A DNA stretch of 64,000 nt from Hippophae tibetana. Lineage: Eukaryota > Streptophyta > Magnoliopsida > Rosales > Elaeagnaceae. Made by a program: the position numbers and the translations under genes. The stretch is taken from contig CM072801.1 in assembly GCA_037013495.1 (NCBI GenBank), positions 39,048,001-39,112,000 on the forward strand, read 5' to 3'. This document shows, in pieces, positions 57,147 to 64,000 of the stretch; position 1 is the first letter of the stretch, and the number at the start of each line of letters is the position of its first letter. Below the pieces are notes generated by a model, which saw only the letters and a program-made list of their open reading frames with translations, ran no database searches and was not told the origin of the DNA.

Positions 57147-58430
57147 TAGTGATCAAGGCCTTGGTTGCTGAAAATATGCTATCTATCTTCATATATTTAT
57201 CTTTTGATTTTTACATTTAAAACAACTTTGTCCATTGATTTTTTGTGCTTTCATAAGTCACAAATTACATAGAAAGATACATATTTGTGTGCCAAGTCTT
57301 GTGTTTTCTTTCAATTTTGGTGTCATTATTTTGTCTTTCAATTTCATTTCCTTTCTTTCTTTAAATTCTTTGTACCTTTTTCTTGTTTTATGTTTTCTGT
57401 TTTCAACCTATCTTTTTTCTTTAAAGAAACAATAGAGCTACTCCAGTTCGGAGTTTCAACAAAACTAGGTTATTAATATTGGTTGCAACCTTAAACTGTT
57501 GAAACTTTTAATTCCTGCTTCGAAATGACTATTATAATGTATCAAATCATAGCTATTTCGAATCCTAAAAAGAAACTGGTAGAATTGTTTACTTATTAGA
57601 ATTTGTTTAATCAAAATTACTTCGTTTACACTACTTCCCAAACTCTAATAGTTAGGTGGCATCTCATTGCGTTGTTTTCTGTTATTTTTTTGGGTTCCAA
57701 TTTGATCATCTTAACCCTATTCTAAACAATTTAAGCATTCTTAATCCATTGAGTTCCTATTTGTCCGCCTAAAGGTTCCGCATCATTTGGTGTCAAAGCC
57801 TTGGTTGCTGAAAATATGCTATATATCTTCATATATTTATCTTTTGATTTTTACATTTAAAACAACTTTGTCCATTGAATTTTTGTGCTTTCATAAGTCA
57901 CATATTACATAGAAAGATAGATATTTGTATACCAACTCTTGTTTTTTCTTTCAAATTTGTTGTCTTTATTTTGTCTTTCGATTTCATTTCCTATATTTCT
58001 TTAAATTCTTTGAACCTTTTTCTTTTTTTATGTTTTCTGTGTTGAACATATCTTTTTTCTTGAAGGAAACAATAGAGCTACTCCAGTTCACAGTTTCAAC
58101 AAAACTAGGTTATTAATATTGGTTGCAACCTTAAACTGTTGAAACTTTTAATTCCTGCATCAAAATGACTACTATAATGTATCAAATCATAGCTATTTCG
58201 AATCCTAAAAACAAACTGGCAGAATAGTTTACTTATCAGAATTTGTTTAATCAAAATTACTTCGTTTACACTACTACCCAACCTCTGATAGTTAGGTGGC
58301 ATCTCATTGCGTTTTTTTCTGTTCTTGTTCTTTTGGGTTCCAATTTGATCATCTTAACCTTGTTCTAAGTAATTTAATCATTCTTAATCCTATGAGTTCC
58401 TAGGTTGTCCGCCTAAAAGTTCTGCATCAT
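57147..58430 (+). repeat. I-E dimer
   Basis: The monomer at 57147 starts with the F tag (TAGTGATCAAGG) and then becomes class I (TGTTTTCAACCTAT, GTTCGGAGTTTC, CTGCTTCGAAAT). The monomer at 57787 is E with TTGGTGTCAAAG and TATATATCTTC at its start. This mirrors 6436-7716 at the left end. Confidence 0.85.
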
Positions 58431-61400
58431 TAGTGATCAAGGCCTTGGTTGCTGAAAATATGCTATCTATCTTCATATATTTATCTTTTGATTTTTACAT
58501 TTAAAACAACTTTGTCCATTGAATTTTTTTGCTTTCAGAAGTCACAAATTACATAGAGAGATAGATATTTGTGTACCAACTCTTGTGTTTTCTTTCAATT
58601 TTGTTGTAATTATTTTGTCTTTCGATATCATTTCCTTTCTTTCCTTAAATTCTTTGTACCTTTTTCATATTTATGTTTTCTGTGTTCAACCTATCTTTTT
58701 TCTTGAAGGAAACAATAGAGCAACTCCAGTTCGCAGTTTCAAGCAAACTAGGTTATTAATATTGGTTGCAACCTTAAACTGTTGAAACTTTTAATTCGTG
58801 CATCAAAATAACTTTAATAATGTATCAAATCATAGCTATTTCGAATCCTAAAAACACAGTAGAAATATAGTTTAGTTATCAGAATTTGTTTAATCAAAAT
58901 AAATCTGTTTACACTATTTGCCAACCTCTAATAGTTAGGTGGCATCTCGTTGCGTTGGTTTTTGTTCTTCTTCTTTTGGGTTCCAATTTGATTATCTTAA
59001 CCCTGTTCTAAGCAATTTAATCATTCTTAATCCTTTTAGTTCCTAGGTTTTCTGCCAAAAAGTTTTGCATCATTTGGTATCAAAGCCTTGGTTGCTGAAA
59101 GTATGCTATCTATCTTCATATATTTATCTTTTGATTTTTACATTTAAAACAACTTTGTCCATTGATTTTTTTTGCTTTCATAAGTCACAAATTACATAGA
59201 AAGATACATATTTGTGTACCAAGTCTTGTGTTTTCTTTCAATTTTGGTGTCATTATTTTGTCTTTCAATTTCATTTCCTTTCTTTCTTTAAATTCTTTGT
59301 ACCTTTTTCTTGTTTTATGTTTTCTGTTTACCACCTATCTTTTTTCTTTAAATAAACAATAGAGTTACTTGAGTTCGTAGTTTCAACAAAACTAGGTTAT
59401 TAATATTGCTTGCAACGTTAAACTGTTAAAACTTTTAATTCGTGCATCGAAATGACTATTATAATGTATCAAATCGTAGCTATTTTGAATCCTAAAAACA
59501 CACTAGAAGAATAGTTTAGTTATTAGAATTTGTTTAATCAAAATTACTCTATTTACACTATTTGCCAACCTCTAATAGTTAGGTGGGATCTCGTTGGGTT
59601 GTTTTTTGTTCTTCTTTTGGGTTCTAATTTGATCATCTTAACCCTGTTCTAAGCAATTTAATCATTTTTTAATCCTTTGAGTTCCTAGGTTGTCCGCCTA
59701 AAATTTCAGCATCATTTGGTATCAAAGCCTTGGTTGCTGAAAATATGCTATCTATCTTCATATATTTATCTTTTGATTTTTACATTTAAAACAACTTTGT
59801 CCATTGCTTTTTTGTGCTTTCATAAGTCACAAATTACATAGAAAGATACATATTTGTGTACCAACTCTTGTGTTTTCTTTCAATTTTGTTGTAATTATTT
59901 GATCTTTCGATTTCATTTCCTATATTTCTTTAAATTCTTTGAACCTTTTTCTTGTTTTATATTTTCTGTGTTGAACATATCTTTTTTCTTGAAGGAAACA
60001 ATAGATCTACTCCAGTTCGCAGTTTCGAGAAAACTAGGTTATTAATATTGGTTGCAACCTTAAACTGTTGAAACTTTTAATTCATGCATCGAAATGACTA
60101 TTATAATGTATCAAATCGTAGCTATTTCGAATCCTAAAAACACACTAGAAGAATAGTTTAGTTATTAGAATTTCTTTAATCAAAATTACTCTCTTTACAC
60201 TATTTGCCAACCTCTAATAGTTAGGTGGGATCTCGTTGGGTTGTTTTTTGTTCTTCTTCTTTTGGGTTCCAATTTGATCATCTTAACCCTGTTCTAAGTA
60301 ATTTAATCAATTTTAATCGTTTGAGTTCCTAGGTTGTCTGCCTAAAAGTTCCGTATCATTTCATATCAAAGCCTTGGTTGCTGAAAATATATACTATATA
60401 TCTTCATATCTTTATCTTTTGATTTTTACATTTAAAACAACTTTGTCCATTGATTTTTTTGCTTTCATAGGTCACAAATTACATAGAAAGATAGATATTT
60501 GTGTACCAACTCTTGTGTTTTCTTTCAATTTTGTTGTAATTATTTTGTCTTTCGATTTCATTTCCTTTCTTTCTTTAAATTCTTTGTACCTTTTTCAGTT
60601 TTTTGTTATCTGTGTTCAACCTATCTTTTTTCTTGAAGGAAACAATAGAGCAACTCCAGTTTGTAGTTTCAAGCAAACTAGGTTATAAATATTGGTTGCA
60701 ACCTTAAACTGGTGAAACTTTTAACTCGTGCATCGAAATAACTATTATAATGTATCAAATCATAGCTATTTCGAATCCCAAAAACACACTAGAAGAATAG
60801 TTTAGTTATTAGAATTTCTTTAATCAAAATAACTTTGTTTACAATATTTGCCAACCTCTAATAGTTAGGTGGGATCTCGTTGGGTTGTTTTTTGTTCTTC
60901 TTCTTTTGGGTTCCAATTTGATCATCTTAACCCTGTTCTAAGTAATTTAATCATTTTTAATCCTTTGAGTTCCTAGGTTGTCCGCCTAAAAGTTCCGCAT
61001 CATTTCATATCAAAGCCTTTGTTGCTGAAAATATATACTATATATCTTCATATATTTATCTTTTGATTTTTACATTTAAAACAACTTTGTCCATTGAAGT
61101 TTTTTTGCTTTCATAAGTCACAAATTACATAGAGAGATAGATATTTGTGTACCAAGTCTTGTGTTTTCTTTCAATTTTGTTGTAATTATTTTGTCTTTCG
61201 ATTCCTTTCCTTTCTTTCTTTAAATTATTTGTACCTTTTTCAGATTTATGTTTTCTGTGTTCAACCTATCTTTTTTCTTGAAGGAAACAATAGAGCAATT
61301 CCAGTTCGCAGTTTCAAGCAAACTAGGTTATTAATATTGGTTGCAACCTTAAACTGTTGAAACTTTTAATTCGTGCATCAAAATAACTTTTATAATGTAT

Positions 61401-62162
61401 CAAATCATAGCTATTTCGAATCCTAAACACACACTAGAAATATAGTTTAGTTATCAGAATTTGTTTAATCAAAATAACTCTGTTTACACTATTTGCCATC
61501 TTCTAATAGTTAGGTGGCATCTCGTTGCGTTGTTTTTTGTTCTTCTTCTTTTGGGTTCCCATTTGATCATCTTAACCCTATTCTAAGCAATTTAATCATT
61601 CTTAATCCTTTGAGTTCCTAGGTTGTCTTCCTAAAAGTTCTGCATCATTTGTTATCAAAGCCTTGGTTGCTGAAAATATGCTATCTATCTTCATATATTT
61701 ATCTTTTGATTTTTACATTTAAAACAACTTTGTCCATTGATTTTTTGTGCTTTCATAAGTCACAAATTACATAGAAAGATACATATTTGTGTACCAAGTC
61801 TTGTGTTTTCTTTCAATTTTGGTGTCATTATTTTGTCTTTCGATTTCATTTCCTTTCTTTCTTTAAATTCTTTGTACCTTTTTCTTGTTTTATGTTTTCT
61901 GTTTTCAACCTATCTTTTTTCTTTAAAGAAACAATAGAGCTACTCCAGTTCGGAGTTTCAACAAAACTAGGTTATTAATATTGGTTGCAACCTTAAACTG
62001 TTGAAACTTTTAATTCCTGCTTCGAAATGACTATTATAATGTATCAAATCATAGCTATTTCGAATCCTAAAAAGAAACTGGTAGAATTGTTTACTTATTA
62101 GAATTTGTTTAATCAAAATTACTTCGTTTACACTACTTCCCAAACTCTAATAGTTAGGTGGC
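58431..62162 (+). repeat. Right hexamer block F-A-B-G-H-I, last monomer truncated
   Basis: Starts are at 58431 (F), 59074 (A), 59716 (B), 60360 (G), 61004 (H) and 61649 (I). The last unit has only 514 bp and stops at TTAGGTGGC. Order and spacing match 3217-7075. Single-base differences (for example CTCTTGTGTT at ~60506 against CTCTTGTATT at ~5295, and GATTCCTTTCC at ~61200 against GATTTCATTTCC) show the two copies are older than the 7,702-bp pair. F-A-B here also repeats 55218-57146 at 3,213 bp. Confidence 0.9.
62158..62162 (+). other. Candidate target-site duplication, GTGGC
   Basis: These are the last five satellite bases before foreign sequence begins with TG at 62163. LTR retrotransposons usually duplicate 5 bp of target, so GTGGC is the predicted left copy. 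The matching right copy is not in the window: the bases after the CA at 63996-63997 are TTG. This is inference from one junction only. Confidence 0.35.
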
Positions 62163-62292
62163 TGATGAACTAAAACCGGCATCGCCGATCTCCGCAAATA
62201 CTTTGGTTTTAATATTTATAAAACTCTCGCAAGTGCACGAATCATTTCGTAGAAAATGATAAGTATACTCCCAAGGTCGATCTAAGGAAGGA
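62163..62292 (-). other. Conserved LTR terminal segment
   Basis: On the minus strand this reads CTTAGATCGACC, TTGGGAGTATACTT, then GATTCGTGCACTTGCGAG, then ATCGGCGATGCCGG, and ends TTCATCA. The GTGCACTTGCGAG core and the preceding GATCGACC/GGGAGTAT phrase are, from memory, common in plant Ty3 LTRs just before the PBS. A 68-codon minus-strand open frame crosses this stretch and the last satellite bases, but it is incidental. Confidence 0.5.
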
Positions 62293-62651
62293 ATGTATGT
62301 GGTTTTTAACTTATTATTCAATCTTTTAAAAACGAAATTAAATCCTAAACATCCTGTCACGATAGTTTGGTTTTTGTGTTCCTAATCTAATAACATAAAA
62401 TAAAACATATATACAGATTAATTAAATATAATCTAAAATCATAAAAATAAACATAGATACAAATTCAATAAATAATTATCTAGAAATAAACATATATACG
62501 GATTCAATAAATGTTCATGCAAATTTTTATCATTTATATTAGCGGAGTATTTATGGATATAATAACTAAATTAATTATGCTTGCTCATATTAACTAGGTT
62601 ATTAAAGATATAAATTGACATTTTATTGATTTTCTCTTTTTTATATAAATA

Positions 62652-62671
62652 CCACCTTTGGTGGGGTTAGA
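62652..62671. repeat. Palindrome CCACCTTTGGTGG, first copy
   Basis: The two arms CCACC and GGTGG flank a 3-base loop, TTT. The palindrome is followed by GGTTAGA. An almost identical copy lies 129 bp downstream, and a decayed relative (ACCTATGGGGTTGATA) lies between them at about 62703-62718. The repeated hairpin-plus-GGTTAGA unit suggests a short internal repeat of the LTR. Function is unknown. Confidence 0.7.
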
Positions 62672-62780
62672 TATTCTTTGTTAACTAAACAAATCAATTA
62701 ACACCTATGGGGTTGATAACTAATATGCTTAATTAAATTAATTCCTTTTTCTAAGAGATTGAAAATGAACCATTTAAATG

Positions 62781-62800
62781 CCACCTTTGGTGGGGTTAGA
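62781..62800. repeat. Palindrome CCACCTTTGGTGG, second copy
   Basis: It has the same 13-bp palindrome followed by GGTTAGA as at 62652, and both copies are preceded by A/T-rich sequence ending in TAAATRCC or similar. The shared flank indicates duplication rather than chance. Confidence 0.7.
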
Positions 62801-63389
62801 CAGTTTAAACTTTATTCAAGGTGTCCAAATTAAACCTAAGAATTTAATTATCCGAGTACTAACTTTCAAGTTTTAAAACCACTATTGAAAACATGTTGTC
62901 AATACATTTTCACATAATAATTCTTATAAAAACTTTTGAAATAGAGTTTCACTCTAACTACCGGGCGATTGTACCAACAAATAAAAGAGCACTACTCTAA
63001 ATTAGACCGGATAACTAAACCTTAAAATCTAATTTTCATTTTTAAGTTTGTAATGAAAAATAATATATTTCTCTCTAACATTCTTAATATAAAATCTTGA
63101 ATAAAAACAAAATCAATTCATTTTAGAAATTTTCGCCTATTTAATATTTCGCAAGCATAACAACGTCGTTATTACATCATATTTACTAAACAGCTAGCAT
63201 AGTTAAATTTAACCACAGACAAGTTGAATATAACATGTAAGAATAAAGCATAAAAATAACTGTAAAGAAAATAAAATCCTTACAGAACTTCGACGCTATT
63301 CCCGTTGCTAGAAAACCTCCGAGCGGAATTTGCACTTCCATATATTGAATCAAAAATCTAAATTATTACAAAAACATTACAAGTTCCTC

Positions 63390-63560
63390 TCAAAAAGAGA
63401 AGAACACTAAACCTAAGAGAATTGAACTAAAAACTAAGAGAAAAACTAAGAAAAGCTTAGAAACTAAGAAAGAAACTAAGGAAAACTCAAAAACTAAGAA
63501 ATGAGAGAAAGAAAGAAGAGAGAAGTGAGTTTTGAAGGTGTGATTTGAAGTGAATGGAAG
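63390..63560 (-). other. CT-rich leader downstream of the TATA box
   Basis: On the minus strand this is a C/T-rich stretch with repeated CTTAGTTT units (on the plus strand, many AAACTAAG and GAGAGAAAG motifs). It begins about 10 bp below the TATA box. Such leaders are common in plant LTR transcripts. The predicted transcription start would be near 63535-63545 from usual TATA spacing, which is inference. Confidence 0.5.
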
Positions 63561-63564
63561 GGGG

Positions 63565-63572
63565 TATTTATA
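63565..63572 (-). promoter_or_regulatory. TATA box, TATAAATA
   Basis: The minus strand reads CCTATAAATACCCCC, a close match to the plant consensus TATAAATA. It sits below the TGACGTCA cluster and above a CT-rich leader, so spacing and order fit an LTR polymerase II promoter firing toward lower coordinates. Confidence 0.7.
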
Positions 63573-63650
63573 GGTGAGGATGGAGAGAAAAAATGAGTAA
63601 AAAAATGTTAAAAAAATATTAAAAAATGTAAAAACGCGTATTGGAATTGC

Positions 63651-63681
63651 TGATGTCATCAATGACGTCAGCATGACGTCA
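63651..63681. promoter_or_regulatory. Three TGACGTCA-type palindromes (bZIP sites)
   Basis: TGATGTCA at 63651 has one mismatch, and perfect TGACGTCA sits at 63663 and 63674. They start 12 and 11 bp apart, about one helical turn each, so bound factors would sit on the same face. TGACG is the core of plant as-1 elements bound by TGA bZIP factors. They lie ~80-110 bp upstream of the TATA box on the minus strand. Confidence 0.65.
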
Positions 63682-63693
63682 CAGGGGCGGCTG

Positions 63694-63699
63694 CACGTG
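63694..63699. promoter_or_regulatory. G-box, CACGTG
   Basis: CACGTG sits 13 bp beyond the last TGACGTCA, upstream of the TATA box in the minus-strand direction. G-boxes are bound by plant bZIP and bHLH factors. Its position with the bZIP palindromes supports a compact enhancer. Occupancy is inferred. Confidence 0.5.
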
Positions 63700-63862
63700 A
63701 AAAATGGGGCGAAAACGCGTTGGGCGCGCGGAGGGGGGCTGCTGGGGCGCTGCGCGCGTGAACAGTGCCAGCGCGCGCGGGCGCGCGCGGAATGGGCGCT
63801 GGGGCGCGTGCGGCTGGGCGCTGGGGCGCTGGGCTGCGCGCACGGCTGGGCTGCGGCGCGCA
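63700..63862. other. CpG-dense GC island in the LTR
   Basis: A ~160-bp block is strongly G/C-rich, with runs of alternating GCGCGC and repeated GGGGCGCTG and GGCTGGGC units, within otherwise AT-rich DNA. Overlapping open frames on both strands here are a by-product of base composition and lack a plausible protein. Similar GC-rich stretches occur upstream of the promoter in some plant LTRs. The block would be a dense target for cytosine methylation. Confidence 0.7.
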
Positions 63863-63874
63863 ATTTCCGTCTTT

Positions 63875-63930
63875 TTGACATTTTTGACCTTTTCGACCCA
63901 TTTCGTCCGATTTTTCCATGTTTGTTGACC
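63875..63930. promoter_or_regulatory. Three W-box cores (TTGAC)
   Basis: TTGAC occurs at 63875 and TTGACC at 63884 and 63925, with a related TCGACC at 63893. TTGAC is the core bound by WRKY factors. On the minus-strand transcript these lie in the far upstream part of the LTR. Short motifs like this can occur by chance; the clustering is the evidence. Confidence 0.4.
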
Positions 63931-64000
63931 TTTTCTCACTTATTTGTTGATATATTTGTGATGTATTGCTTCAAATATTCCTCTTTGAGTCTTTACATTG

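Larger units (their letters stand above)
1..62162 (+). repeat. Tandem satellite array, ~642-bp monomer, 97 copies
   Basis: Head-to-tail repeats in one orientation, with no spacer or unrelated insert until 62162. Monomer phase is set at the base before the TGGTATC-like motif. Starts: 1, 643, 1285, 1930, 2573, 3217, 3860, 4502, 5146, 5790, 6436, 7076, 7717, 8358, 8999, 9640, 10281, 10923, 11564, 12205, 12846, 13488, 14128, 14769, 15410, 16052, 16696, 17339, 17980, 18621, 19262, 19904, 20548, 21191, 21833, 22475, 23115, 23756, 24398, 25040, 25681, 26323, 26965, 27606, 28247, 28892, 29533, 30174, 30818, 31459, 32100, 32744, 33385, 34026, 34667, 35309, 35953, 36595, 37236, 37877, 38518, 39160, 39803, 40445, 41086, 41728, 42369, 43011, 43655, 44297, 44938, 45579, 46220, 46862, 47505, 48147, 48788, 49430, 50079, 50720, 51362, 52003, 52645, 53289, 53932, 54574, 55218, 55861, 56503, 57147, 57787, 58431, 59074, 59716, 60360, 61004, 61649. 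Class tags: A has TTTACCACCTAT; B has TATTTGATCTTT and Bw TATTGGATCTTT; C starts TTGTTATC with CTGAAGATATGC; D has ATATTGTTCTTTTG, CTTTGACCC and a 1-bp deletion (TAGAAAATACAT); E starts TTCATATC and has TTGTATACC; F starts TAGTGATCAAGG; G and H have TATATACTATATATC; I has GTTCGGAGTTTC. The array continues off the left edge. Confidence 0.97.
62293..63290. other. AT-rich LTR interior, no gene seen
   Basis: The stretch is AT-rich with stop codons in all frames and no long open frame. The only clear structure is the pair of CCACCTTTGGTGG palindromes near 62652 and 62781, plus a few direct near-repeats (ACATATATAC at ~62405 and ~62489, each followed within a few bases by GATT). I assign it to the R/U5 part of the LTR by position only. 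Confidence 0.5.
62163..63997 (-). mobile_element. LTR of a Ty3/gypsy-like retrotransposon, minus orientation
   Basis: Satellite stops abruptly and unrelated sequence begins TGATGAAC. Read on the minus strand it has the order of an LTR: possible start TGTAAAGACTC at 63997, upstream promoter motifs and a GC island, a TATA box at 63565-63572, a CT-rich transcribed leader, a long AT-rich stretch, and a terminal segment ending TTCATCA next to the satellite. The last ~130 bp on the minus strand (TAGATCGACCTTGGGAGTAT, then TTCGTGCACTTGCGAG) recall, from memory, the 3' ends of plant Athila/Tat-type LTRs. It is probably the 3' LTR, with the body to the right of the window. A plain solo LTR ending at 63997 is unlikely because GTGGC does not follow. 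The left boundary is firm, the right one tentative, and there is no coding capacity. Confidence 0.6.

Noticed and set aside
16370-58302. Minus-strand open frames of 65 codons in E-type tails (16370, 20222, 54892, 56821, 58105)
   Set aside because: They are tied to one tail variant, are open in only a few copies, and match no protein family I recognise. They are chance open frames repeated by the satellite.
89-61978. Repeated plus-strand open frames of 62-113 codons, rich in Phe, Leu and Ser
   Set aside because: They arise because the T-rich half of each monomer is poor in stops. Frames shift between monomer classes after single-base indels, starts are often non-ATG, and residues change wherever the DNA changes, so there is no sign of protein-level constraint.
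1-62162. CRISPR-like array
   Set aside because: Repeats are ~642 bp with no unique spacers and the context is plant-like, so this is a satellite.
62162-62200. CTGATGA at the start of the LTR as a hammerhead ribozyme core
   Set aside because: The GAAA and stem partners expected downstream are missing, and the motif lies exactly at the LTR end. No hammerhead core was seen in the satellite on either strand.
62154-62360. 68-codon minus-strand open frame at the satellite/LTR border
   Set aside because: It spans the insertion junction and the conserved LTR terminus, so it cannot be an ancestral gene. The conservation recalled for this stretch is at DNA level.
63390-63939. Overlapping minus- and plus-strand open frames across the GC island, including one of 163 codons
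   Set aside because: They cover the TATA box and upstream promoter motifs. The translation is low-complexity Ala/Arg/Pro followed by Phe/Leu, as expected from GCGC-type and T-rich DNA. No domain is visible.
62163-64000. Solo LTR ending at 63997
   Set aside because: A solo LTR would be followed by the target duplication GTGGC, but the next bases are TTG. Either the LTR is the 3' end of a longer element or its true end lies beyond the window.

Overview
The window is non-coding, AT-rich nuclear DNA that looks like plant heterochromatin. I see no credible protein-coding gene, tRNA, rRNA or CRISPR array. It has two parts.

Part one (1-62162) is one uninterrupted head-to-tail satellite array of 97 monomers. 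Full monomers are 640-649 bp, mostly 641-644, and the last one is cut at 62162. They fall into recurring variant classes, named here A, B/Bw, C, D, E, F, G, H and I. The classes are arranged in nested higher-order repeats (HORs): an identical dimer at the left edge; 4- and 5-monomer blocks; a 6-monomer block repeated at 3,852 bp; 3-monomer units repeated at 1,925 and 1,926-1,927 bp; and a 12-monomer unit of exactly 7,702 bp present twice (34026-49429). That 12-mer is two hexamers that alternate an E or an F monomer in one slot. The first and last large blocks (3217-7075 and 58431-62162) carry the same F-A-B-G-H-I order 55.2 kb apart. Many monomers are chimeras of two classes, as unequal crossing-over or gene conversion would produce.

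The monomer boundary has the form CA, two bases, then TGGTATCAAAGCC. This is the layout of the 3' end of a retrotransposon LTR followed by a primer-binding site (PBS) for plant initiator tRNA-Met, and a pyrimidine-rich leader follows. I infer that the satellite was amplified from the LTR/PBS/leader junction of an LTR retrotransposon. This is the most interesting point in the window.

Part two (62163-64000) is a different sequence that breaks the last monomer in mid-unit. It reads as a long terminal repeat in minus orientation, about 1.8 kb if it ends at the CA at 63996-63997. On the minus strand it has W-box cores, a CpG-dense GC island, a G-box, three TGACGTCA-type palindromes, a TATAAATA box, a CT-rich leader, and a terminal segment resembling that of plant Ty3/gypsy LTRs. 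It is either the 3' LTR of an element extending beyond the window or part of a more complex insertion.

The host is most likely a flowering plant, given the initiator-Met PBS motif, the LTR style and the long-monomer satellite. I cannot name the species. Similarities between blocks were judged by reading the sequence, not by alignment software.
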